64,000 nucleotides of DNA, taken from assembly GCA_035542575.1 (NCBI GenBank), contig DATKLE010000014.1, forward strand, positions 1 to 64,000, given 5' to 3'. The notes below the pieces were generated by a model. That model was not told the DNA's origin. It saw nothing but the letters and a program-made list of their open reading frames with translations, and searched no databases. The first letter of the stretch is position 1; each line of letters starts with the position of its first letter. Both the position numbers and the translations under genes were made by a program. Origin of the DNA: JAIQET01 sp035542575. Lineage in GTDB: Bacteria; Acidobacteriota; Terriglobia; Terriglobales; Acidobacteriaceae. Of this stretch, positions 18,000 through 26,415 are shown in pieces.

Positions 18000-18413
18000 T
18001 CACCTCTTGAACGCCACGGCGACGGGCTCCTGATAAAGGTACCACACGACCATCACTCGCACGATCACGCCCACCGCACCCCAAGCCAGCCTGCCCAGCC
18101 GAAAATCAACCACGCTGCTGGACACGCTGGGGATGAGCAGGACGACGCCCAGCATCGCGACGATAATCGCAATCCAGCGCGCCCAGTTTTTCAACTGCAA
18201 GAGTTCCACCGCGATCACAACGCCCGCCGCGCCAATCAGCAGAAACATGTAGGGACCGGCGAGCTCTAGGCCTCCCAGCAAGGGAGCTCCAGCGGTTAGC
18301 GGGACGATGCCTGGGCGCAGCAGAAGGATGCTTCCGACGACGAGGAGGTAGGCAGCCGCCAGGAAGAAGGCGGCGCCAACGACTCCGACGCCATTGGGTC
18401 GCTGAATGGTCAG
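18000..18413 (-). CDS. Four-helix membrane protein with an unusual start
   Basis: The frame encodes four clear hydrophobic helices: VVGAAFFLAAAYLLVVGS, then AGPYMFLLIGAAGVVIA, WIAIIVAMLGVVLLIP, and a last one near VGVIVRVMVVWYLYQ. The soluble N-terminus reads TIQRPNGVG, which resembles the start of many small acidobacterial membrane proteins. No in-frame ATG, GTG or TTG is available in the proper place. A CTG at 18411-18413 with GAGG six bases upstream is the best candidate start (137 residues). An out-of-frame ATG at 18416-18418 stops after two codons, so a one-base deletion is equally possible. The function is unknown. Confidence 0.55.
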   Translation of the reverse strand: MTIQRPNGVGVVGAAFFLAAAYLLVVGSILLLRPGIVPLTAGAPLLGGLELAGPYMFLLIGAAGVVIAVELLQLKNWARWIAIIVAMLGVVLLIPSVSSSVVDFRLGRLAWGAVGVIVRVMVVWYLYQEPVAVAFKR

Positions 18414-18439
18414 AACATGCCTCGAAGATGCGGGTCGTG

Positions 18440-18476
18440 CGCGCGAGATCCTTCGCCCTTTCGGGCTCAGGATGAC
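18440..18476 (-). repeat. Partial copy of the dispersed repeat
   Basis: On the minus strand the segment starts gtcatcctgagc and continues gaaagggcgaaggatctcgc, matching the opening of the 9633 copy. It fills most of the gap of 74 bases between the M20 peptidase stop and the small membrane gene. Confidence 0.55.
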
Positions 18477-18487
18477 GTCAAGTGTGA

Positions 18488-19942
18488 CTACTTCTGTTGC
18501 GCTACAGTTGTTACCACATCGTAGAGAATCCGGAACCCGCGCCTTACCTCCTCCACGCGGATGCGCTCGTCGTTGCCGTGCTCGGTCTCGCCTTCCTCCT
18601 CGGTGGCGGTGTAGGGACAAAAACCATAGGCCTCGATTCCCAGCGGGCGATAACGCTGGTTCTCGGTGTAGCCGCTGGTCAGGCGGGGCACCACCGGGGT
18701 TCCGGGGAAGTAGTGCTCGGTCACCTGGCGGATCGCGCTATACAACTCGGTGTGGGTGGGCGAGGAGTTGGCGACGCGGAACTCCGGGTTTTCCGGTTCC
18801 ACGGTGACGTTGGGATCGTTCACTACGCGGCGGATCGTCTGCAGGAATTCTTGTGGACTTGCTCCCGGCAGCAGGCGCACATCAAGGTTGGCCCAGGCCT
18901 CGGGCGGAATGACATTGGTCTGCTTGGAGCCGCCCAGCATGGTGAGCGAGATGGTGTCCCGCAGCAGGAAGTTGAGGGAGTCGTCACGCCCCACTTGTTC
19001 TTGGAAATTCTTGTCGCGCAGAGCTTCCCGGATGTTGCGAAACTGCTTGGCCCGGGCGGGCGGCTCGTAGGGCGCCATGTCGTGAAAATACTCCTCCACC
19101 ACCGGCAACAGCCGCAGCGGCGGCTGATAGGCAAGAATGCGGTTGAGCGCCTGCACCAGCCGGTTGGGGGCAGAATCCTCAATGGGACGCGAAGCGTGTC
19201 CGGGACGTCCGTGCGCCACCACATGCAACCAGAAAGGCGACTTCTCGCCGACATCCACTCCAACGTATTTCACCTGGGAGCCTTCCCGCAAATTCTCGCC
19301 GCCTTCATTGATGAGGAAGGCGGCATTACCCAATAGATCCCGCTGGTGGGCGATGAACCAGTCTGTCCCGGTGCCATCGGCCTCCTCGTCGCTTACCGCG
19401 AGCAAGATCACGTCGCGATTGAGCGCGACCTTCTCCCGCTTCAGCATCACCATGACGACCAGTTGCGCCAGACCCTCGCTCTTCATGTCCTGGGCGCCGC
19501 GGCCGTAGATGGAACCGTCGACAATGGCGGCGCTGAACGGCGGGACCTTCCAGTGGGAGGGATCGCTGGTGACCACGTCCATGTGATTGAGCAGGATGAT
19601 CGGCCGCTGGGCTTCTGCGCTGGTGTGCGGAACCCGGGCCCAAAGATCGGCGCGCCCCGGGGCGTACTCGAAGACCCGGTTTTCAATGCCTTCATCATCA
19701 AGAATCTTCTTGAAAAAAGCCGCAGCGCGCGCCTCGTTGCCCGGTGGGTTGGTAGTGTCAATGCGCAGATACTCCTGCTCCCATTGCAGGGCGAGGTCGG
19801 AATACTGCTGCAGGCGATCGGGCGGAATGCCGGCGGAAGCGAATTCGGGCCTGGACGAGGCCTGGGCGGCAGAGCTGAGAAGGGCGGATACAAGAACGAG
19901 AAATAAGGTAATAAGGCGCTCACAAGTACGATTTTCGGCCAT
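18488..19942 (-). CDS. M20 family metallopeptidase, secreted
   Basis: The 484-residue protein begins with a signal peptide (LITLFLVLVSALLSSAAQA). It then shows M20 zinc-peptidase motifs: the metal-binding/catalytic HMDVV in IILLNHMDVV, GRGAQDMKS with the bridging aspartate, and DEEADGTGTDWF with the catalytic glutamate pair. The dimerisation domain follows, and the C-terminal zinc histidine probably lies in the EHGNDERI segment. M20 enzymes remove amino acids from peptides or hydrolyse N-acyl amino acids; the precise substrate is not visible. Export suggests nutrient peptide turnover in the periplasm. The ATG at 19942 has AGGAGG four bases upstream. Confidence 0.9.
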   Translation of the reverse strand: MAENRTCERLITLFLVLVSALLSSAAQASSRPEFASAGIPPDRLQQYSDLALQWEQEYLRIDTTNPPGNEARAAAFFKKILDDEGIENRVFEYAPGRADLWARVPHTSAEAQRPIILLNHMDVVTSDPSHWKVPPFSAAIVDGSIYGRGAQDMKSEGLAQLVVMVMLKREKVALNRDVILLAVSDEEADGTGTDWFIAHQRDLLGNAAFLINEGGENLREGSQVKYVGVDVGEKSPFWLHVVAHGRPGHASRPIEDSAPNRLVQALNRILAYQPPLRLLPVVEEYFHDMAPYEPPARAKQFRNIREALRDKNFQEQVGRDDSLNFLLRDTISLTMLGGSKQTNVIPPEAWANLDVRLLPGASPQEFLQTIRRVVNDPNVTVEPENPEFRVANSSPTHTELYSAIRQVTEHYFPGTPVVPRLTSGYTENQRYRPLGIEAYGFCPYTATEEEGETEHGNDERIRVEEVRRGFRILYDVVTTVAQQK

Positions 19943-20274
19943 CCCACCTCCTGGGTTAACTTCCGGGACAACGCCGCACTTTTTATATCAGGTTTCGCCA
20001 AAATTACCCTCAGGATGGATTTTGTACCACCGCCGGGCTCGCTATGGGGCTAGAATGTTGTTGTATCCCAAAGGGTTAGTACTTTAGTGGGTTTGGCACT
20101 TCACCTGTTAGGGAGAGTGTGGGTGCCCAAACGACCGGGCGCCGTTTTGAGAGTTTCTCGGCCCTGCGACCGTGTCGGCGCCGGGCAGCGACCCCTGGGA
20201 GCAATCAAAAATTTCACGCAGAATGCGTGCGGAGCGGAGCCCCAAACGCTCCCCCTAATCGGAGGAAGTAGAAA
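19943..20274. other. Intergenic region before the OmpA-like gene
   Basis: These 332 bases separate divergent genes. No gene or strong hairpin is apparent. An excellent GGAGGAAG site lies at the right end, just before the OmpA-like start. A TAGTACTTTAGT sequence near 20065 is suggestive of a BlaI-like half-site, but it does not form the inverted repeat found elsewhere. Confidence 0.4.
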
Positions 20275-21171
20275 ATGAAGAATCGCTTGTTCGTAGCGCT
20301 GTTGCTGGCCGTGGTTCTGGCATTGCCGGCCCTGGCGCAGCAGACCAGTTCCACCTCGCAGGACCAATCGGCCCAACCGGCCGCCAGCCAGCCCGCGACC
20401 CCGGCTGACCAAAGCGCGACCACCCAGAGCGCCACCGGCAAACCGCTGCAGCCGCCGGCTCGCGAAGGTTTCTGGGGGCATCTGAATCCGTTTGCTCGCA
20501 AGAAGTATGTGCAGCGCCAGACCCAGCCCATCCGCGACCGCCTGAACGAACTGGATGAGCTCACGGCGTCGAACAGCAAGATGATCAAGGACGTGGATGC
20601 GCGCGCGCAGCAAGGCATCCAGCTGGCTTCGGCCAAGGCTAACGAAGCCGACCAGCACGCCATTGACGCCGGCAACAAGGCCCAGATGGCGCAGCAGACG
20701 GCCACCCAGGCCAGCACCCGTCTCACCACGGTTGAACAGGTAGTGGGCAACATCGATCAATACAAGGCGACCACCCAGACCGAGATTCGTTTCCGCCCCG
20801 GCCAGAGTGTGCTGAGCAAGAACGCCAAAGCTGCTCTGGATGAGATGGCCGTTCCGCTGAAGAACCAGCGCGGCTACATCATCGAAGTGCAGGGCTTCTC
20901 GTCTGGCCGCGGCCAGGCCGCGATCGCAACCTCGCAGAAGATGGCCGACTCCGTGGTGCGTTACCTGGTGCTCAACCACGACATTCCGGTGTACCGGATC
21001 TACGTGGTGGGCATGGGCAACGCTCCGGTGGCCGGCGCCGAAGAGACCGGCAAGAAACACATCAGCGGCGGCCGCGTGGAAATCAGCCTCCTGAAGAACG
21101 ACCTGGAGCAGCTGGCTTCCACGTCCGCGCCTGCTCCGGCGAGCACGCAGCAGCAGGAACCACCGAAGTAA
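20275..21171 (+). CDS. OmpA-like peptidoglycan-associated envelope protein
   Basis: The 298-residue protein has a signal peptide ending ALPALAQ, then a glutamine-, serine- and alanine-rich disordered stretch (about residues 22-65). A helical, possibly coiled-coil region follows (NELDELTASNSKMIKDVDAR and on). The C-terminal OmpA-like domain contains RFRPGQSVLSKNAKAALDEM, EVQGFSSGRGQ and GGRVEISLL. OmpA domains bind diaminopimelate of peptidoglycan; the usual NxxLSxxRA motif is altered here to AAIATSQKMADSV, so binding may differ. No beta-barrel is encoded. It is monocistronic, with a good ribosome binding site and an intrinsic terminator. Confidence 0.82.
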   Translation: MKNRLFVALLLAVVLALPALAQQTSSTSQDQSAQPAASQPATPADQSATTQSATGKPLQPPAREGFWGHLNPFARKKYVQRQTQPIRDRLNELDELTASNSKMIKDVDARAQQGIQLASAKANEADQHAIDAGNKAQMAQQTATQASTRLTTVEQVVGNIDQYKATTQTEIRFRPGQSVLSKNAKAALDEMAVPLKNQRGYIIEVQGFSSGRGQAAIATSQKMADSVVRYLVLNHDIPVYRIYVVGMGNAPVAGAEETGKKHISGGRVEISLLKNDLEQLASTSAPAPASTQQQEPPK

Positions 21172-21215
21172 GTTAGTTGGACGACGGGCATCCGCCCGCA
21201 CGCCCTCCCCCAGAG

Positions 21216-21244
21216 AGCCTCTTGCGCAAGCAAGAGGCTTTTCT
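21216..21244 (+). terminator. Intrinsic terminator of the OmpA-like gene
   Basis: A perfect 10-bp stem AGCCTCTTGC / GCAAGAGGCT with a GCAA tetraloop is followed by a T-rich tract. It lies 44 bases after the stop codon. Confidence 0.85.
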
Positions 21245-21249
21245 GTTTG

Positions 21250-21277
21250 CCGTAGCGCCGGCGTCCCGCCGGCCACC
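21250..21277 (-). repeat. Dispersed repeat 'ggccggcgggacgccggcgc', copy 1
   Basis: The minus strand reads ggtggccggcgggacgcc followed by ggcgctacgg. The same 28 bases occur exactly at 63137-63164, and a near-identical copy is at 21369-21394 in inverse orientation. The two copies here can fold back on each other across about 90 bases. Confidence 0.7.
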
Positions 21278-21368
21278 GCCAACTCCTCCCGTGCCAACCC
21301 TGTGCCGATGGCCGAGTTTTTTCGGGCCCTTGCTACGCAGGGCTTTGTTGAGCGTGGCAAGCGCGTCA

Positions 21369-21394
21369 TGGCCGGCGGGACGCTGGCGCTACGG
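21369..21394 (+). repeat. Dispersed repeat 'ggccggcgggacg...', copy 2
   Basis: This copy differs from the others at one position (cgctgg instead of cgccgg). It lies 25 bases upstream of the amino-acid permease start and is inverted relative to copy 1. Confidence 0.7.
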
Positions 21395-21419
21395 CTGAAT
21401 CGTATAATGGCCCGCCCCC

Positions 21420-22730
21420 ATGGCCGCCACTTCCACTGTCACCAAGTCCGCTCTCCGCAAAGCCGGCCTCTTCTACTTCGTCTGGGTGATGTTCTCCTAC
21501 TGCACCGGGGGACCGTTCGGCCTGGAGGACATGGTTACCACCTCGGGCCCGGGGATGACGCTGATCTACCTGATGGTGCTGCCGTTCTTCTGGTGTATCC
21601 CGGTGTCACTGGTGGCCGCGGAGTTGACCACGGCCATGCCAGTCGAGGGCGGCTTCTACCGCTGGACACGCGCCGCCTTCGGAGACTTTTGGGGATTTCT
21701 GGCGGGCTGGTGGAACTGGTGCGCCTCATTTCTGCTGGGGGCGGCCTACGGCGTGCAGTTTGCCGACTACCTCGGATTCTACATTCCGCTGAACTGGTGG
21801 AAGCATTACCTGCTGGCTCTGGCCATCATCGCGGTCATCACCTGGGTCAATGTGCGTGGAATCCAGGCAGTGGGCAAGTTCGCAACCGCCATGGAAATTT
21901 TTATCCTCCTGCCGGTGTTGGCCTTGACTCTGGCAGGGCTGTCCAAATGGCAGCACAATCCTTTCCATCCGCTGATTCCTCCCCATCAGCCGACGTTCCA
22001 GGTGTTTGGCATCGGCCTGGCATTGGGGCTGTGGCTGTATTCCGGATACGAGCAACTCTCCACCGTGGCGCAAGAGGTGGAGCGGCCGGAGCGCAGCTAT
22101 CCGCTGGCGCTCTCGATTGTGGTTCCGCTCTCGATGGCCACCCTGATTCTGCCCACCCTGACCTCGCTGGCGGCTTTGGGCAACTGGCAACAATGGCACA
22201 CCCGATACTTTGCGGATGCGGCGCAACTGATTGGCGGCCCCTGGCTGGGCCTGTGGATGACCGCAGCCGCCGTGGTAACCAACGTGTCTCTGCTGAACGC
22301 CACGGTGCTGGCCTCCACCCGCATGCCCTTCGCCATGGCCGAAGACGGATATCTTCCGCCGTTCCTGACCCGGATCCATCCCCGCTATCGCACCCCGTGG
22401 ATTGCGATCATCGTTTCGGCGTGCCTCTACGCGGTGCTCGCCCGGGAAAGTCTGGTACGACTGATCAGCGTGTACAGCTGGCTGCGAATCGCTACCACCG
22501 TGCTGACAGTGCTCGCCGGCTGGCAGTTGCGCCGCAAGCTGCCGGACATGAAACGTCCGTTCGTGATTCCCTGGCGGCGCTGGGGATTGCTCTACGCCGT
22601 GGCCGCGCCGCTGGTGATGAGCGCGGTGGCCATGCTGGGCAGCGATCGCTACGGACTGATCTGGGGCCCGGCGGCGCTGGCCCTCGGTCCGGTGGCGTAT
22701 TGGGTGATCCGGCAGAAGATCAAGATCTGA
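21420..22730 (+). CDS. APC superfamily amino-acid permease
   Basis: The 436-residue protein has about twelve hydrophobic helices and the APC hallmark near the N-terminus: YFVWVMFSYCTGGPFGLEDM, an unwound glycine-rich first helix, followed by PVSLVAAELTTAMPVEGGFY. These match the amino acid/polyamine/organocation family of secondary transporters. The substrate cannot be read from sequence. The gene converges with a FAD oxidoreductase gene with stops one base apart, and a second FAD oxidase follows. Uptake and oxidation of an amine or amino acid is a reasonable joint role. The repeat hairpin at 21250-21394 sits directly upstream. Confidence 0.9.
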   Translation: MAATSTVTKSALRKAGLFYFVWVMFSYCTGGPFGLEDMVTTSGPGMTLIYLMVLPFFWCIPVSLVAAELTTAMPVEGGFYRWTRAAFGDFWGFLAGWWNWCASFLLGAAYGVQFADYLGFYIPLNWWKHYLLALAIIAVITWVNVRGIQAVGKFATAMEIFILLPVLALTLAGLSKWQHNPFHPLIPPHQPTFQVFGIGLALGLWLYSGYEQLSTVAQEVERPERSYPLALSIVVPLSMATLILPTLTSLAALGNWQQWHTRYFADAAQLIGGPWLGLWMTAAAVVTNVSLLNATVLASTRMPFAMAEDGYLPPFLTRIHPRYRTPWIAIIVSACLYAVLARESLVRLISVYSWLRIATTVLTVLAGWQLRRKLPDMKRPFVIPWRRWGLLYAVAAPLVMSAVAMLGSDRYGLIWGPAALALGPVAYWVIRQKIKI

Positions 22731-22731
22731 T

Positions 22732-24030
22732 TCAACTCACCCAGTCGAGAAACTTGTAGTACATCCCGGCTAGCGGAAGGAACCAGGGCTTCTCCCGGTA
22801 CAAGCCGAGCGGCGCGCCGGGAAAGGGAATTCCAGCGAAGGGGTTGTCCGGCTTTTCTCCCGAGATCAGCTCCGCCATCTTTTGACCCTGCCAGGTCGCC
22901 ATCGCCACCCCGTGGCCGGCATAGCCGAGCGCGTAATAGATGCCATCCATCTGGCCGGCGTGCGGCATGATGTCGAAGGCGAAGTCGAGTGTGCCACCCC
23001 AGACGTACTCCACCTTCGTTTCGCGCAACTGGGGATAGACCGTGATCATGCCGCGGCGCAGGATCTCCGCGCTCTTGCGGATGGTGTTTTCGGTTTCTGG
23101 GAAGAACGCCGCGCGGCCGCCGAAGAGCATGCGGCGGTCTGGCGTCAGGCGGTAATAGTAACGATAATTCTTGGAGTCGTAGATCATGCGGTTGCGCGGG
23201 CTTAGCTCCCGCGCCCGCGGTTCGGGCAGGACCTCTGTCGTGATGATGTAGGAGCCGATGGGAATGATCTTCCTCCGCAGCGCCGGGGTCGCGGCACCGG
23301 TATAGCCGCTGGTGCCGGCCAGGACATCGCGCGCCCAGATTGCCCCGCGCGGCGTGGTCACACGCCAACCCGGCGTCCCTTGCCGGGAGTCGCGTTCGAT
23401 TTTCTCAACGCGTGTGTCTTCAAAGATGGTTGCGCCCGCGCGCTGCGCCGCCCGCGCCAGCCCGGCCACGTAACGCGCGGGATTCAGGCCGGCGCTGGCA
23501 TCGTCCACCATACCGCCGTAGTAAATGCGGGACCCGATCTCGCCTTCCAGTTCATGACGTGGCACCACACGCAACTGATGGTTGCACTCGCGGGCGATGG
23601 TCTCGGCCTGACGGGCGTAGTCGTCAAAATGCTTCTGCTTGCAGGCGACCTCCAGGTGGCCGCTGCGGAAGAAGTCACAGGCGATCTGCTCTTCGCGTAC
23701 CAGTCGCTCGACGCAGTCAATCGTGGCCAGCGACGCGGCATACATCCGCTGCGTGCGCTCGCGTCCGTACATCGAGATGAGCTTGTTGACGCCGAGTTTC
23801 AGCCCGGTGAGGACCATGCCGCCATTGCGCGAGCTGGCGCCCCAGCCGATGGATTCGGCTTCGAGGACGGCGACCCGGGCGCCGTTTTTCGCCAGAGTCC
23901 GCGCGGCGGACAATCCCGTAAATCCCGCGCCGAGCACAGCAACGTCACATCTGTCCGGGAACGAGCGGGACGGGTCGGCCTTTGGCACCTCAGCCGTCGT
24001 CAGCCAATAGTTCTGCTCACGGATGCTCAT
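22732..24030 (-). CDS. FAD-dependent oxidoreductase, gamma-glutamylputrescine oxidase-like
   Basis: The start is set at the ATG at 24030 (MSIREQNYWL), which suits the family; a longer frame would run into repeated DNA. The 432-residue enzyme has the dinucleotide-binding motif VAVLGAGFTGLSAARTLAKN, then EAESIGWGASSRNGGM, in which the conserved segment after the FAD motif matches DAO-type oxidases of the PuuB group. The C-terminal part holds GYAGHGVAMATWQGQKMAEL, another FAD-contact motif. The reaction would be oxidative deamination of an amine or amino acid. The substrate is unknown; neighbours are a permease and a second oxidase. Confidence 0.85.
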   Translation of the reverse strand: MSIREQNYWLTTAEVPKADPSRSFPDRCDVAVLGAGFTGLSAARTLAKNGARVAVLEAESIGWGASSRNGGMVLTGLKLGVNKLISMYGRERTQRMYAASLATIDCVERLVREEQIACDFFRSGHLEVACKQKHFDDYARQAETIARECNHQLRVVPRHELEGEIGSRIYYGGMVDDASAGLNPARYVAGLARAAQRAGATIFEDTRVEKIERDSRQGTPGWRVTTPRGAIWARDVLAGTSGYTGAATPALRRKIIPIGSYIITTEVLPEPRARELSPRNRMIYDSKNYRYYYRLTPDRRMLFGGRAAFFPETENTIRKSAEILRRGMITVYPQLRETKVEYVWGGTLDFAFDIMPHAGQMDGIYYALGYAGHGVAMATWQGQKMAELISGEKPDNPFAGIPFPGAPLGLYREKPWFLPLAGMYYKFLDWVS

Positions 24031-24051
24031 GTTCGTCCCAATCACTCCGGC

Positions 24052-24103
24052 GGTCAAAGCTCTAACCACAGAGGACACGAAGGACACCGAGGCCGATTAC
24101 AGT
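24052..24103 (+). repeat. Direct repeat A ('accacagaggacacgaagg'), copy 1
   Basis: The segment contains taaccacagaggacacgaag then gacaccgagg and gattacag. It matches 24140-24192 with few changes and lies between the two FAD oxidase genes. Confidence 0.75.
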
Positions 24104-24139
24104 CTTGCCGTGATCTTCCAGCCTTCCACGTCTCCCGCG

Positions 24140-24192
24140 CTCAAAGACTTAACCACGGAGGACACGAAGGACACCGAGGATTACAGCACTGC
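24140..24192 (+). repeat. Direct repeat A, copy 2, reaching into a gene
   Basis: This copy reads ttaaccacggaggacacgaa then ggacaccgaggattacag. Its right end overlaps the stop codon and last residues of the downstream minus-strand oxidase gene, so the repeat helped shape that C-terminus. Such 'gaggacacgaaggacacc' repeats are common low-complexity elements. Confidence 0.7.
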
Positions 24193-25335
24193 CGTCTCGT
24201 GGATCGTCCGCCCTTCGGCGAAGCGAGCCAGATCGAGCAGCTTCGCGTCAATCAAATCGGTCTTTCCGGTGAGGATCAGGTCCGACAGAATCTTCCCCGT
24301 GGCCGGGGCGTGCATCACTCCGTGCCCGCTGAAGCCGTTGGCCAGAAAGAATCCCGGCACGCCGGGAGCCTCTCCCAGGATGGGATGATGATCGGGCGTC
24401 ATCTCGTACAGCCCGGCCCAGGCGCGCTTGGGATTCACCGCCAGATTCTCGAAGATCCGCACGCGGCTGGCGGCGCGGGTCAGAATTTTCTCGATGAATG
24501 ACGGCTCGAAGTCGGTCTTGAATCCCGGCGTCTCCTCCGGATCGTTCCACGCCAGCAGGAATCCCAGGGCTTCCGGCCGGAAGTGAAAGCCGTTCGACAT
24601 GTCAATGATCATTGGGGCGGTATGCGGGAATTGATCAAACGGTTCGGTGGGCACCAGCATGCGCCGCAGCGGCTCAACCGGCAGGTCCACTCCCACCATC
24701 CGAGCGACCGAGGCCGCCCATGGCCCGGCGGCGTTGACGACTTTTTTCGCAGCGACTGCTCCGCGCGTGGTCTGAAGCTCGAATCCTGTCGCCGTCCGCG
24801 CAATACTGGTCACCGAGGCGTTCTTCCACAGTTTTGCTCCATGATCAGCCGCCCGCGTCATGAATCCCACCATGGCGCTGTAGGGATCGACAAAACCGTC
24901 GGTCGAGCAGAAGCTCCCGCCCAGAATGTCGTCAGCGCGCAACTGGGGGAACATGCGGCGAATCTCGTCGGCAGAAATCATGCGGACATTCTTCAGTCCT
25001 AGCGCGATCTGCTTCTCCTGATTGGTCCGCAGATAAGCGAGGTGTTTGTCCGAGGTCGCGCAAAACAGGTAGCCTTGCGGGCGATAGTCGCACGGATACC
25101 CCAGCCGTTCCTCGAAAGAGGCATAGAAAGGAATCGAGTACAACGACATCTGGATGTTCACCGGCGTAGAAAACTGTGCGCGCACGCCGCCCATACTCTT
25201 GCCCGTGGATCCCTTGCCCTGGGCCGATTCCCGTTCGATGACCAGGACGTCCTTGCAGCCCGCCGCCGTGAGATGGTAGGCGATGCTCGACCCGACGATG
25301 CCTCCGCCGATGATGACGATGTCTGCTGTTTGCAT
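24181..25335 (-). CDS. FAD-dependent amino acid/sarcosine oxidase-like protein
   Basis: The 384-residue protein starts MQTADIVIIGGGIVGSSIAY, a classic FAD Rossmann motif, followed by ERESAQGKGSTGKSMGGVRA and FSTPVNIQMS. The latter is typical of sarcosine oxidase beta-type and related DAO enzymes. The C-terminal motif is GFSGHGVMHAPATGKILSDL. It differs clearly from the neighbouring PuuB-like oxidase, so the two are not recent duplicates. They share strand and lie 150 bases apart, separated by direct repeats. A role in oxidising an imported amine or N-methyl amino acid is inferred from family and from the permease nearby. Confidence 0.87.
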   Translation of the reverse strand: MQTADIVIIGGGIVGSSIAYHLTAAGCKDVLVIERESAQGKGSTGKSMGGVRAQFSTPVNIQMSLYSIPFYASFEERLGYPCDYRPQGYLFCATSDKHLAYLRTNQEKQIALGLKNVRMISADEIRRMFPQLRADDILGGSFCSTDGFVDPYSAMVGFMTRAADHGAKLWKNASVTSIARTATGFELQTTRGAVAAKKVVNAAGPWAASVARMVGVDLPVEPLRRMLVPTEPFDQFPHTAPMIIDMSNGFHFRPEALGFLLAWNDPEETPGFKTDFEPSFIEKILTRAASRVRIFENLAVNPKRAWAGLYEMTPDHHPILGEAPGVPGFFLANGFSGHGVMHAPATGKILSDLILTGKTDLIDAKLLDLARFAEGRTIHETAVL

Positions 25336-25473
25336 GCGTGCCGCTTGGTGATTGCCGCGCGAACGAAGCCATTGTAGAGCATTGTGAAGACCACTCTCAG
25401 GCCAGAGTGTGCTGTTACTCCGGTGCCTGAGCTCCCTTGAACCGGGTTCGCCAGCACCTTAAACTTAGAAGCA

Positions 25474-26403
25474 ATGCATGTTCACGCCGGCCCCGGATCG
25501 AGAGAGCGGACCTCGCGGGTCCTGAAGATTTCGCTCGTCGTTACCCTGCTCTACATCACTGTCCTGGTGGTTGCCGGCATCCGGGCGCACTCGCTGGCCC
25601 TGCTCTCGGAAGCCGGGCACAACCTTTCGGACTTCTTCGCCCTGCTGCTTTCGCTGTTTGCCGTATATCTGCAGGCGCGCCCGCCGAGTTCCACCAAGAC
25701 GTACGGCTACCACCGCGCCGGGGTGCTGGCCGCGCTGGTCAACGCGCTCTCGCTGGTGGTCGTAGCCTTCCTAATCTTCTACGAAGCGTTCCGGCGGCTG
25801 CAGAACCCGGGGCCTGTACGCGCGGGCGTGATGATCGCTGTGGCCGCGGCTGGCGTGGTCATGAACGGAGTCATTGCCGCCTTGCTGTACCGCTCCGGGC
25901 GCGACGTCAACATTCGCAGCGCCTTTCTGCATGAGATCGGCGACACGGTGTCGACCGCCGCTGTGATTGCGGGCGGCTGGGCCATTCTTGTCACCGGGCA
26001 GGCTTGGATCGACTCCGCACTCTCCGTGGGAATTGGCGCGCTGATCCTATGGTCGGCTTTCGGCATCGTGCGCGAGACGCTCAATATCCTGCTCGAAGGC
26101 ACGCCGCGCGGCATCAAGCTCGACCGGGTTGAGGGTGTGATGCGTTCCATCGACGGCGTGAACGATGTCCACGACTTGCATGTGTGGAGCATAGGATCAG
26201 AGAGCCACGCACTGTCCGCGCACATCACCATCGCCGACATCCCGCCGTCGGTGAGCGAACGCATCCTGCGGGATGTGAAAGAGAAACTCCACCGGGATTT
26301 CCGCATTGATCACACTACGATTCAATTCGAGCACGTGGTGTGTGAAGTGGTGCATGGGTGCGTGGTGCCGGTGGGGGAAGAGCCGGAGAGCCGCCATTCT
26401 TGA
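25474..26403 (+). CDS. Cation diffusion facilitator (CDF) metal exporter
   Basis: The 309-residue protein has six membrane helices and the two CDF metal sites: H49 and D53 in SEAGHNLSDFF (helix 2) and H153 and D157 in LHEIGDTVS (helix 5). The cytoplasmic C-terminal domain follows, with VHDLHVWSIGSESHALSAHI. HxxxD in both helices suits Zn(II)/Cd(II) export by proton antiport, as in ZitB and CzcD. The short N-terminus (MHVHAGPG) is histidine-poor compared with many relatives. It is divergent from the FAD oxidase gene. No metal regulator is adjacent. Confidence 0.92.
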   Translation: MHVHAGPGSRERTSRVLKISLVVTLLYITVLVVAGIRAHSLALLSEAGHNLSDFFALLLSLFAVYLQARPPSSTKTYGYHRAGVLAALVNALSLVVVAFLIFYEAFRRLQNPGPVRAGVMIAVAAAGVVMNGVIAALLYRSGRDVNIRSAFLHEIGDTVSTAAVIAGGWAILVTGQAWIDSALSVGIGALILWSAFGIVRETLNILLEGTPRGIKLDRVEGVMRSIDGVNDVHDLHVWSIGSESHALSAHITIADIPPSVSERILRDVKEKLHRDFRIDHTTIQFEHVVCEVVHGCVVPVGEEPESRHS

Positions 26404-26415
26404 GGCAACGCCAGA

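Noticed and set aside
20060..20075. TAGTACTTTAGT as a fourth BlaI-like site before the OmpA-like gene
   Set aside because: It lacks the TACTA-N7-TAGTA inverted-repeat structure and is not placed in a recognisable promoter.
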